DNA of 64,000 nt from CAVTND01 sp963735955. Lineage in GTDB: Bacteria; Pseudomonadota; Gammaproteobacteria; Burkholderiales; Burkholderiaceae_F. The notes below the pieces were generated by a model. It was given only the letters and a program-made list of their open reading frames with translations, was not told the origin of the DNA and did no database searches. The stretch covers positions 62,001 to 126,000 of the forward strand of contig CAVTND010000008.1 in NCBI GenBank assembly GCA_963735955.1, read 5' to 3'. Numbering within the stretch: position 1 is the first letter of the stretch; each line of letters starts with the position of its first letter. The translations under genes were made by a program, and so were the position numbers. Positions 46,897 to 55,401 of the stretch are shown here, piece by piece.

Positions 46897-49401
46897 ATGA
46901 AAAGGAAGGTCCAGGGAGCGCTTCCAGCCGGCGCCACACGCGACGAAGATGCCGTCGCGGCGCGCAGTGATCTGGTGCTTCTGGTTGACGATGATCCGGT
47001 CGCCCGATTGCTGACCGCGTCGGCGCTGGCGGAGCGCCAATGGCGCGTAATTGAGGCCGATGGTGGTGCGTCTGCGCTCGAACTGTTCGCGAAGAACCAA
47101 CCGGACGTCGTGGTGCTTGATGCCTTGATGCCGGAAATTGACGGCTTTGTTACCTGCGAGCGCCTGCGCCGTATGGTCGGCGGTGAGCACGTACCGGTAC
47201 TGATGCTGACCGGACTTGACGATGAGACTTCAATCGCGCGCGCCTATGAGGCGGGCGCAACCGACTTCTTCGTCAAGAGTACGACCCAATGGACCCTGCT
47301 TTCCGAACGGCTGCGCTACATGATCCGCGCCTCGCGCATGCGCGAGGAGCTGGCTGAAAGCCGCGCCAAGCTGACCAAGGCGCAGCGCATTGCGCGTCTG
47401 GGCAGTTGGGAATGGGACATCGCTGCACGCTCCGTCAAGCTGTCGGAAGAATGCCTGGCGCTGGCGGGCCTCACTTCGCAGCAGGAAGGGCTGGCGGACT
47501 GGTTCATCTGGTCGCGTTTGGTTGAGGACGAGCGTGGACGAATCGAGATGTTGTTTCGCGAGGCCCTCGCCGGCAATGGGCAGCTGAACTTCGAGTGCAG
47601 GATCGCGCGGCCCAATGGCCAGATCAGGGTGGTCCAGATCGAAGCCGAGATCGATCGCGACGAGGCGGCTCGTGCCAAGGCGGTGCACGGTGTGGTGCAG
47701 GATGTGACTGAACGCAAGCAGGCCGAAGACCAGATCCGCCAGCTTGCTAACTACGACAGTCTGACCGGCTTGCCGAACCGGCGTTTCTTCCGTGACCAGT
47801 TCCAGGCTGCGCTCGATCGCTCACGCAGCAGCGGCACCGCAGTCGGAGTTCTGTTCATCGATCTGGACCGCTTCAAGCAGATCAACGACACGCTGGGCCA
47901 CCAGGTCGGTGACCAGCTGCTGCGCGAAGTCGCCAAGCGCCTGTTCCAGTGCATCCGCGAAAATGACACCGTCGCGCGCGGCGCCGAAACCGCTGCGCAA
48001 AGGTCGACGCCGCCGCCGTCGATCGGTTCGGCCACGCGCAACCTGGCGGCCGGATCCAAGACAGTGCCGGTCGCAGCCAACCAGAACAGCGTTGCCCGCC
48101 TGGGAGGTGACGAGTTCACGATCCTGCTCAGCGATCTGGCCGAACCGAGCCGGATCGAGGCGGTCGCGCAGCGTCTGCTCGAAGCGATGCGCAAGCCGTT
48201 TTCCTTCTCGGGCCACGAGCTGTTTGTAACGGCTTCTATCGGCGTGGCGACCTATCCGGGCGACGGTACTGACGTCGACACCTTGTTGCGCAAGGCCGAC
48301 ATCGCGATGTACGCGGTCAAGGACAGCGGGCGCAATGGCGTGCTGCGCTTCTCCAGCGCGATGAATACCGCGACCGCCGAGCGCTGGAGGCTGGAAACCG
48401 CCCTGCATCGCGCGCTCGAGCGCGAGGAACTGGTCTTGTACTACCAGCCGAAGGTCAACGTGACCAGCGGCGAGATCATCGGTGCCGAGGCCCTGATGCG
48501 CTGGAAGCGCGGCGGCGAACTGGTGCCGCCGGGCGAGTTCATCACCGTGGCCGAGGAATCCGGGCTGATCGTGCCGATCACCGAGTGGGCGGTGCGCGAG
48601 GTGTGCAAGCAGATGGTGGCCTGGTCGGAAACCGGCATGACGCCCTTGCCGGTGTCGGTCAACATTTCGGGCCGACACATTCAGCGCGCCAATCTGGTCG
48701 AGCCAGTCCAGGCCGCACTCGCCGGCTTCAAGCTGGATCCGACCTTGCTGGAACTCGAACTCACCGAGACGGTGCTGATGCAGAACCTCGGCCACGCGCT
48801 GCCCTTGTTGCAGGCGCTCAAGGAGCTCGGCGTGTCGATCTCGGTCGACGATTTCGGCACCGGTTACTCGTCGCTGTCCTATCTCAAGAAGCTACCCATC
48901 GACACGCTGAAGATCGACCGCTCGTTTGTGCGCGAACTCGAGACGAGCTCGGACAACGCAGCCATCGTGGCTGCGATCATCGCAATGAGCAAGAGCCTGA
49001 AGCTGCGGGTCGTCGCCGAAGGGGTGGAAACACAGGGGCAGATGAACCGGCTGTTCGATCAGGGTTGCCAGTTGATGCAGGGGTTTCTGTTCTCACCTGC
49101 GGTGCCGGGCAGTGACTTTCCGGCGCTGCTGCGGTCGAGCGGAGGACGCGCGCACTGGCGCGTGGAATTCGGCCCGCGCAAAGCAGCGCCGGCAAGAAGC
49201 GAGACGCAGGAGCAGCATGCCAACGGGCGCCACTTTGGTGCGCTCGAAACCGAATTCGTCGGCCCAATGCGGCCGGTCGCAGGAGCAACGACGGCGCCGA
49301 CACCGGCGTCGCCGAAGCCTGGCGCCGACACCGAGGAGCCTGCCAGCCAGAAGGATCGTGCACGACGCTGGGCCAACCGCTTCGTCGGTCGCGACAACTG
49401 A
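46897..49401 (+). CDS. REC-PAS-GGDEF-EAL cyclic-di-GMP regulator
   Basis: An 834-residue bifunctional-looking protein. REC domain at 28-145 (LVLLVDDDPVARLLTASALA, VVLDALMPEIDGFVTCERL, FFVKSTTQ), PAS at 150-270 (RIARLGSWEWDIAARSVKL), GGDEF at 280-500 and EAL at 505-745. The synthase motif GGDEF is intact, as is the phosphodiesterase set (AEALMRWKRGG, DDFGTGYSSLSYLKKLPIDT), so either activity is possible. About 40 Ala/Ser/Pro-rich residues are inserted just before LGGDEF, between TVAR and SVAR. A 90-residue low-complexity tail ends the protein. It follows the hybrid kinase by 16 bp and has its own receiver, so phosphorylation by that relay is likely. Confidence 0.9.
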   Translation: MKRKVQGALPAGATRDEDAVAARSDLVLLVDDDPVARLLTASALAERQWRVIEADGGASALELFAKNQPDVVVLDALMPEIDGFVTCERLRRMVGGEHVPVLMLTGLDDETSIARAYEAGATDFFVKSTTQWTLLSERLRYMIRASRMREELAESRAKLTKAQRIARLGSWEWDIAARSVKLSEECLALAGLTSQQEGLADWFIWSRLVEDERGRIEMLFREALAGNGQLNFECRIARPNGQIRVVQIEAEIDRDEAARAKAVHGVVQDVTERKQAEDQIRQLANYDSLTGLPNRRFFRDQFQAALDRSRSSGTAVGVLFIDLDRFKQINDTLGHQVGDQLLREVAKRLFQCIRENDTVARGAETAAQRSTPPPSIGSATRNLAAGSKTVPVAANQNSVARLGGDEFTILLSDLAEPSRIEAVAQRLLEAMRKPFSFSGHELFVTASIGVATYPGDGTDVDTLLRKADIAMYAVKDSGRNGVLRFSSAMNTATAERWRLETALHRALEREELVLYYQPKVNVTSGEIIGAEALMRWKRGGELVPPGEFITVAEESGLIVPITEWAVREVCKQMVAWSETGMTPLPVSVNISGRHIQRANLVEPVQAALAGFKLDPTLLELELTETVLMQNLGHALPLLQALKELGVSISVDDFGTGYSSLSYLKKLPIDTLKIDRSFVRELETSSDNAAIVAAIIAMSKSLKLRVVAEGVETQGQMNRLFDQGCQLMQGFLFSPAVPGSDFPALLRSSGGRAHWRVEFGPRKAAPARSETQEQHANGRHFGALETEFVGPMRPVAGATTAPTPASPKPGADTEEPASQKDRARRWANRFVGRDN

Positions 49402-49560
49402 GCGGCCGTCGAGGCCACCCACTGCCAGCCGCCGTTGTTGGATAGCCCAGTCATGCAGGAACACGCACCCGACGACACTTCGACAGTGCGCGCGCCAGGG
49501 CAGCGTGGTCGGCGATCCGCAGATGACGTCGAAACCAGACAGACCAGGCCGGTGTCTTAG
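49402..49560 (-). pseudogene. phrB: Photolyase (phrB) N-terminal remnant
   Basis: On the minus strand, 49558-49468 encodes KTPAWSVWFRRHLRIADHAA followed by LARALSKCRRV, which matches the start of DNA photolyases (family pattern VWFRRDLRxxDHxALxxAL). One frame over, CVFLHD (49467-49450) continues as the next beta strand (family CVFVFD). The similarity fades after that and the sequence runs into the end of the REC-PAS-GGDEF-EAL gene. So only about 50 of about 480 codons remain, with a frameshift and an Asp-to-His change. It is divergent from yqgE. This looks like a gene truncated by a rearrangement whose other side is the signalling island. Confidence 0.6.
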
Positions 49561-49652
49561 GGACACGAAGCAGAGCGAGGGCTGAGCTGGGGCTGAAAGA
49601 CGGGAGCAGCGGGCAGGAAATTGCAGCCGCAGGGCAGTTTACAATCCCAAGC

Positions 49653-50216
49653 ATGCCGGACTCGATGGATCTGAAGCATCAGTTCCTGATCGCCATGCCT
49701 GCGATGGCGGATCCGAATTTTTCCGGTGCCGTGATCTACATCTGCGATCACAGCGAACGCGGGGCACTCGGATTGGTGATCAATCGGCCGACCGATCTGT
49801 CGCTGTCCACGCTGTTCGATCGGATCGACCTGAAGCTCGAAATTGCGCCTCTCAAAGACCGACCGGTGTACTTCGGCGGACCTGTGCAGACCGAACGTGG
49901 CTTTGTGCTTCATGTACCGCCTGGGACCTACAGTTCAACCCTTCCGGTCACGCCGGAAATTTCACTGACAACGTCCAAAGACGTACTCGAAGCCATGGCC
50001 GAGGGCGCGGGACCGGAGAAGATCCTCGTGACGCTTGGTTATTCGGGTTGGGGCGCAGGCCAGCTGGAAAGCGAGATCGCAGCCAACGCCTGGCTGACGG
50101 TGACCGCGGTGCCCGAGATCCTGTTTGATACGCCGGCCGATGAAAAGTACAGCGCTGCGCTCAGGTTGCTGGGCGTTGATTCCGGTCAGTTGTCTGGACT
50201 GGCCGGCCATGCGTAG
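49653..50216 (+). CDS. yqgE: YqgE/AlgH family protein
   Basis: A 187-residue DUF179 protein. Signatures are MDLKHQFLIAMPAMADPNFS, AVIYICDHSERGALGLVINR, VYFGGPVQTERGFVLH and LVTLGYSGWGAGQLESEIAA with NAWLTV. The biochemical function is unsettled (AlgH affects alginate regulation in Pseudomonas), but linkage to ruvX is very widely conserved. It heads the yqgE-ruvX-pyrR-pyrB-pyrC' series, all on the plus strand. Confidence 0.93.
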   Translation: MPDSMDLKHQFLIAMPAMADPNFSGAVIYICDHSERGALGLVINRPTDLSLSTLFDRIDLKLEIAPLKDRPVYFGGPVQTERGFVLHVPPGTYSSTLPVTPEISLTTSKDVLEAMAEGAGPEKILVTLGYSGWGAGQLESEIAANAWLTVTAVPEILFDTPADEKYSAALRLLGVDSGQLSGLAGHA

Positions 50217-50265
50217 AGCGTTGGATGCTCTCGCCTGCGCCCGCGCCACTGTCCGTTTTCCCGCA

Positions 50266-50691
50266 ATGAAGTCTGCGATGCCGAGCGTCCCCATGCGTGA
50301 GGGGGTCGTGCTCGGATTCGACTTCGGCACCGTTCGTACCGGCGTGGCGATCGCCAATTCGATCATTCGGGATGCCCGCCCGTTGCTCACCATCGAAGCA
50401 GCAGAGCGCGCTGCACGCTGGGAGGCGATTGGCGCGTTGGTCGATGAATGGCAACCCGAACAGTTTGTGGTCGGTGTACCGCGGCATCCTGACGGCGCTC
50501 CGCACGAGATGACGGCGCGCTGTGAGCGTTTCGCGCGCCAGCTCGAGGGCCGCTACGGCAAGCCGGTCGCCCGCGTCGACGAGCGATACTCGTCGGCAGT
50601 GGCCGCGTCCGAGGACGATGCCGATGCGGCGGTGCTGATCCTGCAGCAGTGGCTGGACGAGGAGATGCGAGCAGAGCGGCCCGATGCTTGA
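50266..50691 (+). CDS. ruvX: Putative pre-16S rRNA nuclease/Holliday junction resolvase RuvX (YqgF)
   Basis: A protein of about 141 residues with an RNase H fold, implicated in trimming the 16S rRNA 5' end. The first catalytic Asp is in VVLGFDFGTVRTGVAIANS, the middle motif is FVVGVPRHPDGAPHEMTARC and the last acidic cluster is VARVDERYSSAVAASE. Several in-frame ATGs are possible (50209, overlapping the yqgE stop; 50266; 50278; 50293). I chose 50266, which leaves a short leader before the first strand. It overlaps pyrR by eight bases. Confidence 0.9.
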   Translation: MKSAMPSVPMREGVVLGFDFGTVRTGVAIANSIIRDARPLLTIEAAERAARWEAIGALVDEWQPEQFVVGVPRHPDGAPHEMTARCERFARQLEGRYGKPVARVDERYSSAVAASEDDADAAVLILQQWLDEEMRAERPDA

Positions 50692-51190
50692 ACTCGACGC
50701 CGAGGCGATCTACCGCAGCCTGGCGGCGCGGGCACGCGAACTGTATGCCGGCCACGCCATCAAGCTGATCGGCGTGCATACCGGCGGTGTATGGCTGGCG
50801 GAACGGCTGCGTGCCGATCTGCACATCGTGGACACGGTCGGCATCCTCGACGTGTCGTTTTACCGTGACGACTTTGACCAGGGTGGGCTGAAGCCGGATG
50901 TTCGTCCGTCGCAGATTCCGTTCGAGGTCGCCGACAGCCACATTCTGCTGGTCGACGACGTGCTGTTTACCGGGCGCACCCTACGTGCGGCGATGAATGA
51001 GATCTTCGACTATGGACGACCTGCGGCAATCGATCTGGCTGTTCTGATCGACCGCGGCGGCCGCGAGCTGCCGGTGGCCGCCACTGTGGTCGGCGCAACC
51101 ATTGAAGTGCCCCCGGAAATCAGCGTAGTGCTCACCCGCGACGAAGATCTGCGGCTGCATCTGACGATGGAGAGCCGCAGTGGTGAGTAA
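50684..51190 (+). CDS. pyrR: Bifunctional pyrimidine regulator/uracil phosphoribosyltransferase PyrR
   Basis: A 168-residue type I phosphoribosyltransferase. The PRPP loop is ILLVDDVLFTGRTLRAAMNE, preceded by the conserved LIGVHTGGVWLAERL and VSFYRDDFDQGGLKP. In Bacillus PyrR binds pyr mRNA to attenuate transcription. In proteobacteria its regulatory role is less certain. It overlaps ruvX by eight bases and pyrB by eleven, so the three are translated together. Confidence 0.93.
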   Translation: MLELDAEAIYRSLAARARELYAGHAIKLIGVHTGGVWLAERLRADLHIVDTVGILDVSFYRDDFDQGGLKPDVRPSQIPFEVADSHILLVDDVLFTGRTLRAAMNEIFDYGRPAAIDLAVLIDRGGRELPVAATVVGATIEVPPEISVVLTRDEDLRLHLTMESRSGE

Positions 51191-52163
51191 GGGGCAGCGC
51201 CACCCGCAGCTCAACCAGCATGGCGAGCTGCATCACCTGCTCTCGATCGAAGGCCTGCCGCGTGCGGTGATCGAACGGGTGTTGACCACTGCCGACAGCT
51301 TTATCGGCACGGCCGAGCGCGAAGTCAAGAACGTTCCCCTGCTGCGCGGCCGGAGCGTGTTCAATCTGTTTTTCGAGAACAGCACCCGCACCCGCACCAC
51401 ATTCGAGATTGCAGCGCGGCGCCTGTCGGCTGATGTGTTCAATCTCGACATTGTTCGTTCGAGTGCGGCCAAGGGTGAGTCACTGCTCGACACGATCGAT
51501 AACCTGACCGCGATGCAGGCCGACATGTTCGTCGTGCGCCACGCCACCAGCGGCGCGCCGTATCTGATTGCGCGGCATACCTCGGTCCACGCGCCCCATG
51601 TGCATGTGATCAACGCCGGCGACGGGCGCCACGCGCACCCGACGCAGGGCCTGCTCGACATGTACACGATCCGCCACTACAAGAAGGAGTTCTCGAACCT
51701 GACGGTCGCGGTGGTCGGCGACATCCTTCATTCGCGCGTGGCGCGCTCGGATATCCACGCCCTCACGACGCTGGGCGTGCCCGAGGTACGCGCAGTCGGA
51801 CCTCTGACACTGCTGCCGGCCGGCCTCACGGAGATGGGTGTGCGCGTCTGCACCCGGCTCGACGAGGGTATTCGCGGCGCCGACGTGGTCATCATGCTGC
51901 GATTGCAGAACGAGCGCATGCGTGGCGCGCTGCTGCCGAGCGCGCAGGAGTACTTCGCCAACTATGGCCTGACACCCGAGAAGCTCGCCCTGGCCAAGCC
52001 CGATGCGATCGTCATGCACCCGGGCCCGATGAACCGTGGTGTCGAGATCGACTCGCGGGTCGCGGACGGCGAGGCCAGTGTGATCTTGCCGCAGGTGAGC
52101 TACGGTATCGCGGTGCGCATGGCTGTGCTGTCGCTGGCGGCGTCTTCGGCGAAGATGCAATGA
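51180..52163 (+). CDS. pyrB: Aspartate carbamoyltransferase catalytic chain
   Basis: A 327-residue ATCase that makes N-carbamoyl-aspartate. The carbamoyl-phosphate loop is FFENSTRTRTTFEIA, the second site HPTQGLLDMYTI, and the aspartate-site region MLRLQNERM with VMHPGPMNRGVEI. There is no pyrI gene; instead the PyrC' gene follows, as in the Pseudomonas-type ATCase where PyrB and an inactive dihydroorotase form a dodecamer. The start is a GTG (51180, with another at 51183) inside the end of pyrR. Confidence 0.95.
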   Translation: MVSKGQRHPQLNQHGELHHLLSIEGLPRAVIERVLTTADSFIGTAEREVKNVPLLRGRSVFNLFFENSTRTRTTFEIAARRLSADVFNLDIVRSSAAKGESLLDTIDNLTAMQADMFVVRHATSGAPYLIARHTSVHAPHVHVINAGDGRHAHPTQGLLDMYTIRHYKKEFSNLTVAVVGDILHSRVARSDIHALTTLGVPEVRAVGPLTLLPAGLTEMGVRVCTRLDEGIRGADVVIMLRLQNERMRGALLPSAQEYFANYGLTPEKLALAKPDAIVMHPGPMNRGVEIDSRVADGEASVILPQVSYGIAVRMAVLSLAASSAKMQ

Positions 52164-52404
52164 GCGACGCCGGGCCGCTCCCTAGGCGCTCGGCCCTGCA
52201 GGCCGCACGGTCGCGGGACGCGACCGTCCTTCGGGCCGTCCAGGCCGACGCAGGTCGGCCTGGAGCCGCGGCCCTCAGCCCCCTTGGGGGGACGGAGGCC
52301 GATCAAGCGACATTCCCTGCGGCATGTCGCTCGGCCGACGCCGCTCGCGCCTGCATGCGCGAGCGGTGGCGCGACGCGCGCGCGCAGCGCCGTACGGGGC
52401 ACCA
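52164..52404. repeat. Hairpin-rich spacer between pyrB and pyrC'
   Basis: This 241-bp gap has three perfect stems: 52207-52215/52219-52227 (ACGGTCGCG / CGCGACCGT, three-base loop), 52240-52249/52254-52263 (CCAGGCCGAC / GTCGGCCTGG) and 52340-52349/52356-52365 (CCGCTCGCGC / GCGCGAGCGG). Between the last two, CCCCCTTGGGGGG adds a smaller one. It looks like an insertion of extragenic palindromic repeats, not a gene. The arms lack T-runs. Confidence 0.7.
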
Positions 52405-53673
52405 ATGAATATTGCGATCATCAACGGCCGCGTGATCGATCCTGCCTCCGGGCTCGACGCGGCGTGCGGTGTCTACATTGCCGAAGGCAGGATCGTCGCG
52501 GTGGGCGCCACGCCGGCCGGTTTCACGGCAGCGCGCACGATCGATGCGCGCGGACTGATCGTGGTGCCGGGGCTGGTCGATCTCTGTGCGCGCCTGATGG
52601 AACCGGGCGCGGAGGGCGCGCTGAAGATCGAGATGAAAGCGGCGCTTGCGGGTGGGGTCACCGGCGTGGTCTGCCCGCCTGACACCGACCCACCTCTGGA
52701 CGAGCCCGGACTCGTTCGCATGCTGCGGCAGCGCTCACGCGAAGCGGCGGGTGCGCGCACCTATCCGCTTGGCGCGCTGACGACCGGACTGAAGGGCGAG
52801 GCGCTGGCTGAGATCCAGACCCTGGCCGCTACCGGCTGTGTCGCGTTCATGCAGACGCGCAGCCTGCCGCATGACAATTCCGTGCTGCTGCAGGCGATGC
52901 GCTACGCGAAGACCTTCGACCTGCCACTATGGCTGCGGCCGGTCGAAGATACCCTGGCCGGCAACGGTGTCGCGGCGGCAGGGCCGCTCGCCGGCCGCCT
53001 CGGCCTGCCTGCCATTCCGGTCGTGGCAGAGACCGTGGCCTTGCATACGATCTTCGAGCTGCAGCGGGCCACCGGCGCGCGCATTCACCTGGCGCGCCTG
53101 TCGTCAGCCGAGGGCATCGAGCTGGTGCGCCGAGCGAAGCGTGAGAAACTCGCGGTGACCGCCGACGTAGCGATCCATCATGTCCACCTGGTCGATGTCG
53201 ACATCGGCTACTTCGATTCGAACTACCGACTCGATCCGCCGCTGCGGAGCGTGCGAGATCGAGATGCGATCCTTGCCGGCCTAGCCGATGGCACGATTGA
53301 TGCGATCTGCTCGGACCATGCGCCGGTGGCCGAGGAGGACAAGCTGTTGCCGTTCGGCGATGCGCAGCCCGGCGCCACTGCGCTCGAGACGCTGCTCCCG
53401 CTGACGCTCAAGTGGGCGGTCGAGCAACGCGTTCCGCTGGCGAAGGCGCTGGCAATGGTTACCTGCAGGCCGGCCGAAATTTTGGGTGAGGACACGGGCA
53501 GCCTGGCGGTCGGCGCCAAGGCTGATGTCACCGTGTTCGATTCGGAGTTGCCCTGGAGAGTCACTGCCGAGGAGTTGCGCAGCGCCGGCAAGAACACTCC
53601 TTACGTGGGCTACGAGCTGCTGGGTCGGGCGCGCTATACGCTGGTCGGCGGCGAAGTGCGGTTCGCCGGCTAA
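52405..53673 (+). CDS. pyrX: Inactive dihydroorotase-like protein PyrC' (ATCase partner)
   Basis: A 422-residue type I dihydroorotase homologue. The fold is clear (MNIAIINGRVIDPASGLDAA, GLIVVPGLVDL, ICSDHAPVAEEDK, NTPYVGYELLGR). The first metal motif, normally HxH after PGxxDxH, reads PGLVDLCARLMEPG, so both histidines are gone. This is the known state of the PyrC' (pseudo-dihydroorotase) that assembles with PyrB in Pseudomonas-type ATCase. Catalysis must come from the type II pyrC at 21313. The ATG at 52405 starts right at the first beta strand; the frame is open further upstream through the repeat-rich spacer. Confidence 0.9.
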   Translation: MNIAIINGRVIDPASGLDAACGVYIAEGRIVAVGATPAGFTAARTIDARGLIVVPGLVDLCARLMEPGAEGALKIEMKAALAGGVTGVVCPPDTDPPLDEPGLVRMLRQRSREAAGARTYPLGALTTGLKGEALAEIQTLAATGCVAFMQTRSLPHDNSVLLQAMRYAKTFDLPLWLRPVEDTLAGNGVAAAGPLAGRLGLPAIPVVAETVALHTIFELQRATGARIHLARLSSAEGIELVRRAKREKLAVTADVAIHHVHLVDVDIGYFDSNYRLDPPLRSVRDRDAILAGLADGTIDAICSDHAPVAEEDKLLPFGDAQPGATALETLLPLTLKWAVEQRVPLAKALAMVTCRPAEILGEDTGSLAVGAKADVTVFDSELPWRVTAEELRSAGKNTPYVGYELLGRARYTLVGGEVRFAG

Positions 53674-53677
53674 ACAA

Positions 53678-54562
53678 ATGCGCTTCCTGCTGGCGCCGCT
53701 GCGTGCGGTGATGGTGCTGGTGCTGATCGCGCTTGGACTGGTGCAGGTGTTTGGCATTTACCCCTGGGTACGCCAGGGCACGCGCAATCGCATCACGCAT
53801 TTGTGGTCGCGCACTCTGGTTGCAACCTGCGGAGCACGCCTGGTTGTGCACGGAACGATCCCGGCGCCGATTCGTCGCACCGGGGTCGACGACAGCTCGG
53901 TCGGTCGCCTCGGGCTGTCGAATCACGTCTCATGGATCGACATCTTCGCGATCAACGCGGCCACGCCGTGTCGATTCATCGCCAAGTCGGAAATCGGACG
54001 CTGGCCGGTGATCGGCGCGCTTGTCACCGGCTCGGGAACTCTCTACATCGAGCGCGGGCGGCGCCACGCGGTCGCCGCGATGAATCACCGGGTTCGGAAT
54101 CACCTGTCGGCGGGAGAAACGATCACTGTCTTCGCCGAGGGCACCACCACCGACGGCAGCCAGTTGCTGCCGTTTCATTCCAACATGGTGGCGCCGGCGA
54201 TCGACGTCAAGGCGCCGGTGTGGCCAATCGCGGTTTGCTACACCGAGGGTGGGCGGCGCTCGACCGCGGCTGCGTTCATCGATGACATGGACCTGCTGAC
54301 CTCGCTCTGGCGCATTTTCACCGCGCGCGCCTTGACGATCGAAATTGCAGTCCTGCCTCCCATCAGTACCAGCGCGGGCGCCAGTCGTCACGCAGTTGCA
54401 CGCGCTGCGCGGGACTCGATTGCGCGCCACCTCGGACTGGGTCGCGCGCACGACGACGATGCGATCGGAGATCTAGGACGAGTTCAGTCCTCCAGCGCCG
54501 CCGCCTGTGGACAATCGATCTGCACCAGAGTCCGATCGGCGAGTCGAAGCGCGCTGAGTTGA
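53678..54562 (+). CDS. plsC: 1-acyl-sn-glycerol-3-phosphate acyltransferase (PlsC family)
   Basis: A 294-residue membrane-bound acyltransferase of lipid synthesis. An N-terminal transmembrane helix (LRAVMVLVLIALGLVQVFGI) precedes the catalytic NHVSWID (HX4D) and the substrate-binding FAEGTT. It begins four bases after the pyrC' stop. The last 28 residues are antisense to the end of apaH and look unlike the family, so the true end may be a TAG near 54474 reached by a one-base frame change. Acyl specificity cannot be told; it could also be an ornithine-lipid OlsA. Confidence 0.85.
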   Translation: MRFLLAPLRAVMVLVLIALGLVQVFGIYPWVRQGTRNRITHLWSRTLVATCGARLVVHGTIPAPIRRTGVDDSSVGRLGLSNHVSWIDIFAINAATPCRFIAKSEIGRWPVIGALVTGSGTLYIERGRRHAVAAMNHRVRNHLSAGETITVFAEGTTTDGSQLLPFHSNMVAPAIDVKAPVWPIAVCYTEGGRRSTAAAFIDDMDLLTSLWRIFTARALTIEIAVLPPISTSAGASRHAVARAARDSIARHLGLGRAHDDDAIGDLGRVQSSSAAACGQSICTRVRSASRSALS

Positions 54563-55302
54563 CCGCCCCAGACGCAGCCGGTATCCAGACCGATCACGTC
54601 GGGCTTCAGCACCAGGCCGGCGGTTGACCAATGGCCGAAGACAATCAGCGTGCCGCGCGTGGCGCGCTGCGGATGATCGAACCACGGCACCGCACCGGCC
54701 GGCACGTCGTCAAGACCCAGCTTGAATTTCAAGCGCATCCTGCCGTCGGCTTCGATGATGCGAAGGCGTGTCATCGCATTGACTACACAACGCAGCCGAT
54801 CGTGGCCCGCCAGATCATCGTTCCAGCGCGCCGGTTTGTTGCCGTACATCTCGCTCAGGAAGGACGTTTGATCGTCGGCCGCAAGGCGTTGCTGCACTTC
54901 GGCTGACAACGCCAGTGTTTGCCGTACGGTCCACGCTGGCAGCACTCCGGCATGGACAAACAGGGTGCCTTCCTCGAAATGCGCGAGTGGACGGCGCCGC
55001 AGCCAGGCGAGCAGATCCTCGCGATCTGGCGCGTCGAGGATCGGCCGCAGGGTGTCGGAATCATGCAGTGGCCGGATGCCGGCGGCCACGGCGAGCAGGT
55101 GAAGATCGTGGTTGCCGAGCACCGTCGCAGCACGACCGGACTCAACCATGGATTTGACATGCCGCAAGGTGGCGAGCGAATCCGGCCCGCGGTTGACCAG
55201 ATCGCCGACGAATATCAGGCGCGTGGCATCGCTGAGCCCGGCGGTCAACGCAAGCAGGCTGCCGAGGCAGCCTTGCACATCGCCGATCGCGTAAGTGCTC
55301 AT
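54484..55302 (-). CDS. apaH: Symmetrical bis(5'-nucleosyl)-tetraphosphatase
   Basis: A 272-residue metallophosphatase that cleaves Ap4A to two ADP and also decaps Np4-capped RNA. The phosphatase motifs are clear: YAIGDVQGCLGSLLAL, FVGDLVNRGPDSLATLRHV, VLGNHDLHLLAVAAG, LFVHAGVLPAW and VFGHWSTAGL. Length and sequence match E. coli ApaH. The gene converges on plsC with an apparent overlap of 79 bp and is divergent from galU by about 100 bp. Confidence 0.95.
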   Translation of the reverse strand: MSTYAIGDVQGCLGSLLALTAGLSDATRLIFVGDLVNRGPDSLATLRHVKSMVESGRAATVLGNHDLHLLAVAAGIRPLHDSDTLRPILDAPDREDLLAWLRRRPLAHFEEGTLFVHAGVLPAWTVRQTLALSAEVQQRLAADDQTSFLSEMYGNKPARWNDDLAGHDRLRCVVNAMTRLRIIEADGRMRLKFKLGLDDVPAGAVPWFDHPQRATRGTLIVFGHWSTAGLVLKPDVIGLDTGCVWGGQLSALRLADRTLVQIDCPQAAALED

Positions 55303-55401
55303 GCGGGAATGTTAGCCGCGATCGACGGGCGGTTTGCTGGCATCATTCAGCAGCAAGGAACATCACGGCGCCCGACGCGCATAGGTACGAAGAAAGTCTC
55401 G

